From positions 1 through 20,962 of the forward strand of contig JAJYJR010000031.1 in NCBI GenBank assembly GCA_021789355.1: DNA of 20,962 nucleotides, read 5' to 3'. Below are positions 1 through 7,783 of this stretch, piece after piece (the stretch's first letter is position 1; every line of letters starts with the position of its first letter). The DNA is from Chloroflexota bacterium (GTDB lineage Bacteria > Chloroflexota > Limnocylindria > Limnocylindrales > CSP1-4). The notes below the pieces were generated by a model, which saw only the letters and a program-made list of their open reading frames with translations, searched no databases and was not told the origin of the DNA. A program made the translations under genes and the position numbers.

Positions 1-59
1 TCCGATCTGTTTTCCGCGAGAGATATTTGCGCGATCAACGATGGTCGGAGGGCCAGCGG
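1..59. other. Region before terminase gene
   Basis: Only 59 nt. It contains the terminase ribosome site GGAGGG (47-52) and no recognisable coding sequence, promoter or terminator that I can support. Confidence 0.5.
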
Positions 60-1703
60 ATGAGCGCGCAAACGCTGCTGCCCGCGAGTGCGAGTGGGCG
101 GACGGCAGCGCGAGGTACTCGCCCTCCGCGGACGACGAAGGGATCGGGGACGCCCGGTCCCGTCCGCGCATCCCGCGAGCCGCAGCCGTTCACCGTGCCG
201 CACTTCCGCGCGTGGGCGGCCGACCTCATCCTCGACACCGAGGAAGCCTTCGCGCCGGAGCACTTCCAGGAGGCGTTCCTCCGCGACGTCTTCACCGGCG
301 TGCCGGAGGCGTGGCTGGTCGTGCCCGAGGGCAACGGCAAGACCACCCTCATCGCCGCGCTCGCGCTCTACCACTGCGAGTACCGCCCGCACGCCGCCGT
401 GTCCATCGCGGCCGCGTCGCGCGAGCAGGCCGAGATCATGTACCGCCAGGCCGAGGGCTTCGTCCTGCGCTCGCCGCGCCTGCACGAGTTCACGCACTCG
501 GCCATCCAGGCGGCGAAGGGCAAGCGCAAGCTCGACGTGCCGCGCTTCCTGTGCCTGGAGGGCTACCGGCGCATCAACCACTTCGGCGGCGGTCGCATCC
601 AGGTGTTCGCGGCCGACGACCGGACCGGCGACGGCATCATCCCGACGCTCGGCATCATTGACGAGCCGCACCGCCAGCGCGACCTCTCGCTGTACCGGAC
701 GTGGGCTGGCAAGCTGGAGAAGCGGCAGGGCCAGATCGTCGCCATCTCCACCGCCGGCGAGCCCGGGTCCGACTTCGAGACCACCCGCGAGGCGATCCGC
801 CAGCACGCCGAGTCCGTGACCATCAAGGGCTCGTTCACCCGGGCCGCCTCGCCCGGCGTGATCCTCCACGAGTGGGCCGTGCCCGCCGATGCGCAGCCGG
901 ATGACTTCCGCGCCGTGAAGGCCGCCAACCCGTTCTCGGGGATCACGATCCCGAAGCTCCGCGAGAAGTTCGCCCGCCCGACCATGACCATGCAGCACTG
1001 GCTGCGCTTCGTCTGCAACCGCCCGACACGCTCCGTCTCAGCTGCCCTCGAAGAGACCGAGTGGCGCGCGGCGGCCACGAGCGACGTGATCCCGGCGGGC
1101 GTGCCGATCTGGCTCGGGCTCGACGTGGCGTGGAAGTGGGACACCACGGCGGCCGTGCCGCTCTGGTGGCGCGATGAGCACTACCGGCTGCTCGGGCCCG
1201 CGACGATCCTGACGCCGCCGCGTGACGGGACCTCGCTCGATCCGTCCATCGTCGAGAAGGCGCTGCTTGATCTGCATGACCGCAATCCCATCCACACCGT
1301 CGTCATGGACATGAGCCGCGCGGAGCAGCTCGGCGCGTGGATCGCCGACCGGCTCGGTGCCACGGTGATCGACCGCCCGCAGACCAACGTCTTCGCGGCG
1401 GAGGATTACGAGCGGTTCATGGAGGCGCTGCGCTCGGGCTGGCTGAAGCACTCCGGCGACGCTGGGCTGACCGCGCACGTCATGAACGCGATCACGCGGA
1501 TCCTGCCCGCCGGTAACGCGCGCTTCGATCGGCCGGCCGAGAACCGCATCAGCAGCGAGCAGGAGCGCCGCGTGATCGACGCGCTGTCGGCGGCTTCGAT
1601 GGTGCATGCGGTGGCCTCGGTGCCGCGCCCGCAGCCCGCCGAGCACGGCTTCCTCGACTACTGGAAGCGTCTCGCGGCCGAAGCGGCAGGAGCGGCGGCA
1701 TGA
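60..1703 (+). CDS. terL: Phage terminase large subunit (ATPase-nuclease)
   Basis: This is the DNA-packaging motor, which pumps DNA through the portal with an N-terminal ATPase and cuts it with a C-terminal RNase H-like nuclease. The product is 547 aa, a normal length. A Walker A-like PEGNGKTT lies at residues 89-96, a Walker B-like LGIIDE at 197-202 and a coupling-type STAG at 230-233. Acidic residues in nuclease-like settings are D355 (LGLDVAW), D417 (VVMDMS) and D508 (RRVIDALS). The ATG at 60 is preferred over the upstream in-frame TTG at 27 because GGAGGG at 47-52 lies 7 nt before it. Codons 8-21 overlap a degenerate copy of the loop-complement RNA element found before the capsid and tail tube genes. 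The poorly conserved-looking first 45 residues could therefore reflect RNA rather than protein selection. No small terminase subunit is visible upstream. The family call is secure; the exact start is less so. Confidence 0.95.
   Translation: MSAQTLLPASASGRTAARGTRPPRTTKGSGTPGPVRASREPQPFTVPHFRAWAADLILDTEEAFAPEHFQEAFLRDVFTGVPEAWLVVPEGNGKTTLIAALALYHCEYRPHAAVSIAAASREQAEIMYRQAEGFVLRSPRLHEFTHSAIQAAKGKRKLDVPRFLCLEGYRRINHFGGGRIQVFAADDRTGDGIIPTLGIIDEPHRQRDLSLYRTWAGKLEKRQGQIVAISTAGEPGSDFETTREAIRQHAESVTIKGSFTRAASPGVILHEWAVPADAQPDDFRAVKAANPFSGITIPKLREKFARPTMTMQHWLRFVCNRPTRSVSAALEETEWRAAATSDVIPAGVPIWLGLDVAWKWDTTAAVPLWWRDEHYRLLGPATILTPPRDGTSLDPSIVEKALLDLHDRNPIHTVVMDMSRAEQLGAWIADRLGATVIDRPQTNVFAAEDYERFMEALRSGWLKHSGDAGLTAHVMNAITRILPAGNARFDRPAENRISSEQERRVIDALSAASMVHAVASVPRPQPAEHGFLDYWKRLAAEAAGAAA
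82..122 (+). promoter_or_regulatory. Loop-complement RNA element, copy 1 (degenerate, inside terL)
   Basis: A short stem CCGC (82-85) / GCGG (98-101) encloses the 12-nt loop GAGTGCGAGTGG, one base different from the other two copies. After 15 nt comes ACTCGC (117-122), complementary to the loop's GCGAGT (90-95). Loop size and spacing match copies 2 and 3. Unlike them it lies inside coding sequence, is not followed by a GGGAG site, and its 3' part can form a competing local hairpin (GCGAG 110-114 with CTCGC 118-122). It may be a decayed or differently used copy. Confidence 0.5.
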
Positions 1704-1870
1704 ACGTGCGGACCGTGCGACGCGCGCCGGTCATCATCGGCAGGCGCAGTGCCCGTGCCTCGGACCTGTACCTGCGCTACGAGTACTTCGGACTGCTGCG
1801 CACGCAGGGCATCCGCTGGGCGCGCGCCGCGTGGGGCTTCCCCTATCGCATCTGCGGGTGGCCGCGATGA
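1700..1870 (+). CDS. Small basic protein of unknown function
   Basis: A 56-aa ORF whose ATG overlaps the terminase stop (ATGA at 1700-1703) and whose TGA overlaps the portal ATG (ATGA at 1867-1870). This double coupling fits exactly into the terL-portal gap and supports it as a real gene. The product begins MNVRTVRRAP and is rich in Arg, Tyr and Trp, with a basic aromatic C-terminal half (LYLRYEYFGLL, then WARAAWGF). I see no known domain, signal peptide or cysteine motif beyond one Cys near the end. Its position suggests a packaging or portal accessory role, but this is inference. It is too short for many gene callers. Confidence 0.6.
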   Translation: MNVRTVRRAPVIIGRRSARASDLYLRYEYFGLLRTQGIRWARAAWGFPYRICGWPR

Positions 1871-4011
1871 AGCTCGGGCCGCTGACCGTCACGCTCGGCA
1901 AGCAGTCGGCGCCGCAGCCGTCGTCCACGCCATCCATGCAGCCGCACGTCGGCGTCTCGTGGGACCAGGTGAAGACGACGGACCTGACGAGCCTCGCGCA
2001 GCGCGTGGTGAATGAGGATCTGGGCCCGGGCGTCCCGATCACGCCGGTCCATCCCGAGAAGACGGCGCCGCGCCTGTTCGACTACACGCCCGGCTACAAC
2101 ATCGCGATCACGCCGCGCACGTACGAGGAGATCCAGTTCCCCGCCCTGCGCGCGCTGTCGCGCTCGTGGGACATCGCCACGCTCTGTATCCAGCGCAACA
2201 TCGACGATCTCCGGCAGCTCAAGTGGGAGATCCGTCCGAAGGCCGTCCCCGGCATGGATCGCGACGCGGTGAAGCAGCGCAAGGCGCGCCTGGAGGGCGT
2301 CCGCGCCGAGGTCGAAGGCTTCTGGATGACCCCCGACCAGCAGCACTCGTGGTCGAGTTGGGTGCACGACTACTTCACGTCGATGTATGAGACGGACTCG
2401 GCCTGCCTGTACCTCGAAGAAGCGCAGGACGGCTCGCTGTATGCCGTGCAGGCCGTCGATGGCACCACCATCGCGCCGCTCATCAATGAGAACGGCCGCC
2501 TGCCGCGCCCGCCGGAGCCCGCATACCGCCAGATCATCCGGGGCCTGCCGTGGACGATGTACATGCAGGACCTGGAACTCCCGCCGGCCAAGCGGAATCG
2601 CTGGTTCGACACGGCGCACATGATCTACGAGCCCTTCTGGGGCCGGCCGGACTCGCCATACGGTCATCCGCCCATCGAATGGGTGATCCTCACCGTCCAG
2701 CGTGCTCTCTCGCGGCAGGTGCTCGACTACCGGCTCTTCAGCGACGGCACGACGGCGTACGACTTCTGGAAGATGCCGCAGGACTGGACCGGCGAGCAGA
2801 TCGCCGAGGCGCAGGAAGCGTTCGACCAGCTGCTCAAGATGCCGCAACAGCGTGCGCATATGCGCCTCATGCCGGGCGGGCCGAACAGCGGTCTTGAGCA
2901 CGGCTTCCTCGAGCCCAAGACCGAGGGCGAGGAGTTCCTGCTGCTGGTCGCCTGTGCCGCCTACAACCGCTCGCCGATGGAGATGGGCTTCATCATCAGC
3001 CGCGGTGGCTCGGGGCTCGGTGGGAAGTCGGTGGCCGAGCAGCAGGGCAAGGCCGCGTACAAGGGCGTGCGGGCGGCGGCGTATCACCTGAAGTCGCAGA
3101 TCGACCGCATCGTCGGGCTGCACTTCTCGCCCGAGCTTGAGATCGTCTTCCCCGAGTTGGAGGACACCGCCGACGCGCTGACCCGCGCGCAGGCTGAGGA
3201 GATCTACGTCAAGAACGGCATCAAGGGCGTCGATGAGGTCCGGCTCGACCACGACATGGACCCCATCGGGCCAGCGGGCCATCCCTCAAACCTCATCTTC
3301 CTCGGCACGAACCCGCCCGTGCAGGTTGCCACGCTGCTCGCGTCCTCTGAGCCGCCCGAGCCCGCGCCCGGCGGATCGAACCCGCCCATCCCGTCCGCCA
3401 TCCCCGGCCGCGCGACCGATACCGCCGTCGCCAAGGGCGGCCCGGACCTCGCGGAGATCGTCCACGAGTACCTGCTGCGCTCCTACCCGCCCGACGATGT
3501 GCAGTGGGTGCTCGATCCCGCGATCACCTGGGAGTACGACCGCTCCGTCCCGCTCAAGGACATCAACATGGCGCGGCGACCGGGCGGTCGGAACCCCGCC
3601 AAGGTGCAGGAGATCGGCGACACGCTTGACGACGGCGCCAGCATGGACCCCGTCGTGCTGGTGGACTTCGGAGAGCCGCAGGGCCTGCGCATCGCCGACG
3701 GCTACCACCGCACCCTGGGCGCCGAGCACGCGGGCAAGGACGACGTGCCCGCGTTCATCGGCCGCAACGTGCCCGAGCAGTACCGCGCCGAGATCATCGG
3801 CCCGATGCAGGACGACTCCACCAGCGTCAAGAAGGCCGACCTCGCGCGCTGGCAGCGCAAGTCGCTGCGCGCCCTGAAGCTCGGCAAGTCGGCCGCCGTG
3901 CCGTTCGAGTCCGAGGCCATCCCGCCGGAGACCCGCGAGGCGCTGGCCGTCGCCCTCGCGGCGGCGCAGAGCCCGGCGCAGGTCCGCGCCATGTTCGAGG
4001 TGCTCGCATGA
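1867..4011 (+). CDS. Portal protein with C-terminal ParB/sulfiredoxin-like domain
   Basis: The portal forms the dodecameric ring at the capsid vertex through which DNA is packaged and to which the tail attaches. The product is 714 aa from the ATG at 1867, coupled to the preceding ORF by ATGA. Residues about 75-490 look like a portal core, with an N-terminal stretch after FDYTPGYN, a Trp-rich middle, and a helical SRGGSGLGGKSVAEQQGKAA region at 378-397. A Pro/Gly linker (about 495-520) leads to residues about 550-633, which resemble a ParB/Srx fold: VPLKDINMARR, then PVVLVDFG, and a DGYHR signature at 611-615. The C-terminus (RWQRKSLRALKLGKSAAVPF, 661-680) resembles a tail seen on other phage head proteins. 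Larger than a typical 400-550 aa portal because of this fusion. The portal call rests on synteny and overall composition, the ParB call on the motif. Confidence 0.85.
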   Translation: MKLGPLTVTLGKQSAPQPSSTPSMQPHVGVSWDQVKTTDLTSLAQRVVNEDLGPGVPITPVHPEKTAPRLFDYTPGYNIAITPRTYEEIQFPALRALSRSWDIATLCIQRNIDDLRQLKWEIRPKAVPGMDRDAVKQRKARLEGVRAEVEGFWMTPDQQHSWSSWVHDYFTSMYETDSACLYLEEAQDGSLYAVQAVDGTTIAPLINENGRLPRPPEPAYRQIIRGLPWTMYMQDLELPPAKRNRWFDTAHMIYEPFWGRPDSPYGHPPIEWVILTVQRALSRQVLDYRLFSDGTTAYDFWKMPQDWTGEQIAEAQEAFDQLLKMPQQRAHMRLMPGGPNSGLEHGFLEPKTEGEEFLLLVACAAYNRSPMEMGFIISRGGSGLGGKSVAEQQGKAAYKGVRAAAYHLKSQIDRIVGLHFSPELEIVFPELEDTADALTRAQAEEIYVKNGIKGVDEVRLDHDMDPIGPAGHPSNLIFLGTNPPVQVATLLASSEPPEPAPGGSNPPIPSAIPGRATDTAVAKGGPDLAEIVHEYLLRSYPPDDVQWVLDPAITWEYDRSVPLKDINMARRPGGRNPAKVQEIGDTLDDGASMDPVVLVDFGEPQGLRIADGYHRTLGAEHAGKDDVPAFIGRNVPEQYRAEIIGPMQDDSTSVKKADLARWQRKSLRALKLGKSAAVPFESEAIPPETREALAVALAAAQSPAQVRAMFEVLA

Positions 4012-5963
4012 CCGCCCAGACGCTCGCTGCATCCGATGCTCCCTTCCGCCTGACCGCGCCCATCGAGCACATCACGAAGCTCGACGACGGCACCCTGCTC
4101 GCGCACGTCACCGTGACCTCCGAGGCGCCCGACAGCCAGGGCGAGATCGTCGATTACGACGCCTTCAAGGCCGCCGCGCCGGGTCTCATGAAGTGGGCCG
4201 TGCTCGGCGAGATGCACGACCCAGACCGGCAGGACGCGGGCACCATCCTGCAGCTCTACTTCGACGACGCCACGCGCACCGTCGAGGCCGACGTGCACGT
4301 GGTGGATCCGGTCGCGGTCAAGAAGGTCGTGAACCGCGTCTACAAGATGGTGTCGATCGGCGGCGTGAAGCTCGCCACGCAGCTCGTGCAGGTCGGCGGC
4401 CGGACCTTCCGCAAGATCACCCGACTCATCGCCGACGAGCTGTCGCTGGTGCCTCGCGGCGCCAACCCCGACGCCATGATCGCCAAGCAGTTCGTCCTAG
4501 CCAAGCGCGCACAGGAGACAGACATGACCGACGCGATGGATGCTGGCGCGGCCAGCCCGCTCGGCGAGCCCGTCGCGGCGGTCGCCGAGTCCCGTACCCC
4601 CGAGCAAGTCGCCATCGACACGACGCGCGATGCGCTCGCCAAGGCCGAGGTCAGCACGGCCGACATCAACGATCTGCCCGACTCCGACTTCGCGTACATC
4701 GAGCCGGGCGGCAAGAAGGACGAGCAGGGCAAGACGGTGCCGCGCTCGCTCCGGCACTTCCCCATCCAGGATGCGGCGCATGTGCGCAACGCGCTGGCGC
4801 GGCTCCCCACGTCCCCGTTCGAGTCCAAGGCGCGTCCGGCCGTGGAGGCTGCCGCGCGACGCATGGGCATCGGCGAGCCCGCCGAGTCCAAGAAGGCACG
4901 AAAGGCAGCGCAGAAGATGGCGAAGCGAGCCGCCAAGGCCGCGAAGATCACCAAGGCGGCTGCGCCGCCCGAGCCGCCCGCCGAGGGCGACGCGGCGGAC
5001 GCTCCGAAGCCGCCGTTCCCCGGCGCCAAGCCGCCCTTCAAGGGCAAGAAGGCCACGCGGAAGGCCCGCAAGATGGCGAAGCAGGCCGCCGCGAAGGAGC
5101 GGCGTGCCAAGATCGCCGCGTTCGCCAAGGGCAAGAACAAGACGATGGGCGCGCTCGCGGAGGCGCTGGAGTCCGTCACCTGCGCCATGAGCGAGGAAGC
5201 GGACGAAGGCGACTCGGACGCCGTCAAGGCGCTGCAGGCCATCGCCGACAGCATCCAACAGCAGCTGACGACCGAGGCCGCCGAGCCGGACACCGACGAC
5301 ATGTTCGACCCCGACATGGCGATGGCTTACGCCAAGGGTCAGCGGAAGCTCGCGAAGCGGGCACCGCGCCTCGCCAAGCGGGCCGGTCGGCTCCGGAAGC
5401 GCCTCGGGAAGCTGCGCAAGCGCACCGGGCGGCTCCGCAAGCAGCGGCGCGAGCTTCGGAAGGCCGCGCTGTTCACCGAAGTGCTCACCAAGTCCGGCTC
5501 GCGCCACAACGCGGCCGACCGGGCGGCCATCCAGACCATCTATACCAAGACGCTCGACCTCGGCGCTCCGTTCGACAAGCCGGACGCGGTGCCGCAGGCC
5601 GAGGCCGTCACCGACACGGGCTCCACCGAGGCGACCATCGCCAAGGCGGCGCCCGATCCCGCACAGATCATGCGCGAGGCGCTGGAGGGAGTGCTTCCGG
5701 CCGGGAAGATCGACGCGATAGAGGCGGCGCTCGCCAAGCAGGGCGAGCAGCTCGCGAAGATCGCCAAGAGCCCGTCCGGCGGCGGTCCGGCAACGTCCTA
5801 CGCGCCGATCTTCCGCGGCTCCGCGGATGCGCCGGTCACGGATAGGGCGTCCGCCCTCGCGAAGGCGGCCGACCTCGTCGATGACCCGCGCCTGAAGGAG
5901 CAGCTCGGCCGGGAGGCCGGGCTCGCCTCGATCTCCGCGCTGCGAGGCGGCGCGACGTCCTGA
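4008..5963 (+). CDS. Prohead protease / scaffold fusion protein
   Basis: The product is 651 aa, with its ATG overlapping the portal stop. Residues about 15-165 resemble a phage prohead serine protease of the XkdF-like type: TSEAPDSQGEIVDYDAF (37-53), a candidate catalytic His in GEMHDP (H70), a candidate Ser in KMVSIGG (S116) and ELSLVPRGANP (144-154). These enzymes cleave scaffold and capsid protein during head maturation. Residues about 220-288 form a second domain often seen beside such proteases (LPDSDFAYIEPGGKKD, then VPRSLRHFPIQDAAHVRNAL). The rest is Ala/Lys-rich and scaffold-like. It includes a basic leucine heptad repeat at 448-485, a GSRHNAADRAAIQTI segment near 497-511 and an acidic patch at 395-436. 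No separate scaffold gene is present, so this tail probably serves as scaffold. The next gene is the capsid protein. Confidence 0.8.
   Translation: MTAQTLAASDAPFRLTAPIEHITKLDDGTLLAHVTVTSEAPDSQGEIVDYDAFKAAAPGLMKWAVLGEMHDPDRQDAGTILQLYFDDATRTVEADVHVVDPVAVKKVVNRVYKMVSIGGVKLATQLVQVGGRTFRKITRLIADELSLVPRGANPDAMIAKQFVLAKRAQETDMTDAMDAGAASPLGEPVAAVAESRTPEQVAIDTTRDALAKAEVSTADINDLPDSDFAYIEPGGKKDEQGKTVPRSLRHFPIQDAAHVRNALARLPTSPFESKARPAVEAAARRMGIGEPAESKKARKAAQKMAKRAAKAAKITKAAAPPEPPAEGDAADAPKPPFPGAKPPFKGKKATRKARKMAKQAAAKERRAKIAAFAKGKNKTMGALAEALESVTCAMSEEADEGDSDAVKALQAIADSIQQQLTTEAAEPDTDDMFDPDMAMAYAKGQRKLAKRAPRLAKRAGRLRKRLGKLRKRTGRLRKQRRELRKAALFTEVLTKSGSRHNAADRAAIQTIYTKTLDLGAPFDKPDAVPQAEAVTDTGSTEATIAKAAPDPAQIMREALEGVLPAGKIDAIEAALAKQGEQLAKIAKSPSGGGPATSYAPIFRGSADAPVTDRASALAKAADLVDDPRLKEQLGREAGLASISALRGGATS
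5349..5462 (+). repeat. 21-bp tandem repeat encoding basic leucine heptads
   Basis: Five 21-bp units (5349-5369, 5370-5390, 5391-5411, 5412-5432, 5433-5453) plus a 9-bp partial encode heptads beginning with Leu at residues 448, 455, 462, 469, 476 and 483. The consensus is about L-(A/R)-K-R-x-(G/P)-(R/K). The leucine spacing suits a coiled coil, although nearly all other positions are Arg or Lys. Confidence 0.85.
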
Positions 5964-5976
5964 TACCGACCCTGCA

Positions 5977-6028
5977 CCGGCGCGAGTGCGAGTGAGCGCC
6001 GGACCCGCAGCAGCCCTACTCGCGGGAG
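5977..6028 (+). promoter_or_regulatory. Loop-complement RNA element, copy 2 (capsid gene leader)
   Basis: This fills the 74-nt gap before the major capsid gene. Stem I is CCGGCGC (5977-5983) / GCGCCGG (5996-6002), 7 bp, with loop GAGTGCGAGTGA (5984-5995). Fifteen nt later ACTCGC (6018-6023) can pair with GCGAGT (5988-5993) in the loop. CCC (6014-6016) can also pair with GGG (6024-6026), which is part of the ribosome binding site GGGAG (6024-6028), so the two loops could kiss beside the ribosome site. Stem I differs from copy 3 by compensatory changes, which indicates a structured RNA. Confidence 0.75.
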
Positions 6029-6037
6029 ACATCGAAC

Positions 6038-7525
6038 TTGGACCCCTTCGACTCGAACGGGTTCTCCGACCAGTCCAAGCTCTCCGCGCTCGCCGAGATC
6101 GCCCAGATCCGCGGTGACGTAAACGAGCGCTTCGGCAAGGCGGGGAACACCACCACGACCGGGATCACCACCGGGACCGGGCTCGTCTCGATCCCCCTGG
6201 AGGCCCCGGCCAAGAGCCTCTACAGCGTCTACACCAAGCTGCGCCAGCGCATCAGCCGCGAGTCCGACGGCAAGGGCGGTCTCTCGATCACCTGGCGCGC
6301 CCTGACCAGCATCTACGGCGGCGGGTACGACGCCGGCATCGCCGAAGGTGCCGTCGGCTCCACCGTCCAGTTCACCGAGGCCGACGTGTCGGCCGCGTAC
6401 AAGACGCTGGGCCGCCTCGCGACCGCGTCCTACGAGGCGATCAGCGCGGCCCAGACCTTCGATGACGTGGTCTCCAGGGCCACGCTCGGTGGCCTGCAGA
6501 ACCTGCAGGTGTCCGAGGAGCTGTCGCTGCTCGGCGGCTGCACCACGGGCATCGCCAAGCCGGGCGCCCTGTCCTTCGCGGACACGGTGCCCGCAGCGAG
6601 CGGTTCGCTCATGGCCGGCACCACCTACTACTACGCCGTCAGCGCGGTCACCCTGCTCGGCACCGACTGGGTGAACGGCACGGGCGCACGCGGTCACGCC
6701 ACCGCCGACTCGGCCAACGAGACGGATGCGGTGACCGGCAGCCACGCCACCACCGCCTCGGGCGCAGGCTCGACGGCGACCATCATCAACTGGGCGGCCG
6801 TTCCGGGGGCCTTCGCCTACAACGTGTACGCGGGCACCACCAGCACCGTCCACTTCCTGACGCAGGTCACGGTCAACACCGTGACCGTCACGAACATCTC
6901 CGGCGTCGGGACGCAGGTCCCGAACAGCGCGAACCAGACGGCCAACGCGCTGCAGTTCGACGGGATCACCACGCAGGCCGCGCTCGCCACGGGCGCCAAC
7001 TTCACCGACCTCGCGGGCGCCTCGCTCACGGCCGGCACGGGCTCGGTCAACGAGATCGACGCCGCGCTGGAGACGATGTTCCGGGGCCCGAAGGTCGCGC
7101 CCTCGCTCATGGTCGTCTCGGGCCATGAGGCCAAGACCATCCGCAATCTCGTGCTGGCCGCCGGGACCGCCGTCTCGACCCAGCGCTTCAACGTGGATGT
7201 CGGGACCGACGGCGCGATCCGCGCGGGCTCGATCTTCATGGAGTACACGAACCCCTACTTCCCCGGCATGCCGATCGAGGTGCTGGCGCACCCGTACATG
7301 CCGCAGGGCACCGCGCTCCTCATCACGGAGAAGCTGCCGCCCTGGTACCCGAACGCGAACATCGGCACGACCTGGGCCGTGGACACTCGCCGCGAGTTCT
7401 ACTCGATCGAGTACGCCATCGCCACCAGCTCGGGCCGCGTCAAGCCGATCGGCGTCTACGTCGAGGAAGTGCTGAAGGGCTACTTCCCGACCGGCACCGC
7501 CGTCCTCAGCGGCATCGGCGCCTGA
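6038..7525 (+). CDS. Major capsid protein with Ig/FN3-like insertion
   Basis: This is the shell-forming HK97-type capsid subunit, identified from position after the protease, length (495 aa) and the C-terminal half: LMVVSGHEAKTIRNLVLAAG, then NPYFPGMPIEVLAHPYMPQG and a WAVDTRREFYSIEYAIA segment, which resemble phage capsid P-domain strands. The start is TTG at 6038, 8 nt after GGGAGA (6024-6029); no in-frame ATG lies near. Residues about 172-302 form an insert rich in Thr, Ser and Gly with FN3-like strands (LMAGTTYYYAVSAVTLLG, and W252 plus Y261 in WAAVPGAFAYNVYAG). The insert probably forms a surface-exposed knob on the capsid. Expression is likely controlled through the RNA element just upstream. 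It begins a tight run of head-tail genes. Confidence 0.9.
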   Translation: MDPFDSNGFSDQSKLSALAEIAQIRGDVNERFGKAGNTTTTGITTGTGLVSIPLEAPAKSLYSVYTKLRQRISRESDGKGGLSITWRALTSIYGGGYDAGIAEGAVGSTVQFTEADVSAAYKTLGRLATASYEAISAAQTFDDVVSRATLGGLQNLQVSEELSLLGGCTTGIAKPGALSFADTVPAASGSLMAGTTYYYAVSAVTLLGTDWVNGTGARGHATADSANETDAVTGSHATTASGAGSTATIINWAAVPGAFAYNVYAGTTSTVHFLTQVTVNTVTVTNISGVGTQVPNSANQTANALQFDGITTQAALATGANFTDLAGASLTAGTGSVNEIDAALETMFRGPKVAPSLMVVSGHEAKTIRNLVLAAGTAVSTQRFNVDVGTDGAIRAGSIFMEYTNPYFPGMPIEVLAHPYMPQGTALLITEKLPPWYPNANIGTTWAVDTRREFYSIEYAIATSSGRVKPIGVYVEEVLKGYFPTGTAVLSGIGA

Positions 7526-7543
7526 GTGCAGGAGGGCGGCGAG

Positions 7544-7783
7544 ATGACGCGCTACCTGTACGTCGGACCTGAAGCGGAACGCCGGGAGATACCCGGCTGG
7601 GACTTCGGTGACGGCGTGCTCGATCCCGCCCGCCTCGCCGTCCTCATCCAGCGCGGGCACGTCCAAGTCCTCCTCCCGGACGTGCCCGCGCCTCTCGACA
7701 AGATCGGCGAGTCCCGGGCGCAGGGCATCGCCTCGGAGCCTGAGCCACCGAAGCCCGCCACGCGACGCAGGGCCAAGCGATGA
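7544..7783 (+). CDS. Hypothetical protein after capsid gene
   Basis: A 79-aa protein starting MTRYLYVGPEAERREI. The ATG at 7544 is chosen because GGAGGG (7531-7536) lies 7 nt upstream; the GTG at 7526 has none. The first 50 residues look like a small folded domain (PGWDFGDGVLDP, then LAVLIQRGHVQVL). The last 25 are a charged, proline-containing tail ending ATRRRAKR, which may be disordered. The stop overlaps the next ATG. Small proteins at this place in siphovirus head operons are often head-joining or capsid accessory factors, but nothing in the sequence assigns a function. Confidence 0.75.
   Translation: MTRYLYVGPEAERREIPGWDFGDGVLDPARLAVLIQRGHVQVLLPDVPAPLDKIGESRAQGIASEPEPPKPATRRRAKR

Noticed and set aside
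27..59. The longer terminase start at the TTG at 27.
   Set aside because: The ATG at 60 has an ideally spaced GGAGGG, while the TTG has no ribosome site.
366..390. A further copy of the loop sequence (GCGAGTACCGC near 376).
   Set aside because: Only a 6-base match inside coding sequence, without the second GAGTG, the stem or the ACTCGC partner at the right spacing.
1843..3282. A 479-codon minus-strand open frame over the portal gene.
   Set aside because: It is antisense to the portal, its composition reflects G+C bias, and it has no domain.
5798..7666. A 622-codon minus-strand open frame over the capsid gene.
   Set aside because: It is antisense to the capsid protein and its composition is that of a shadow frame.
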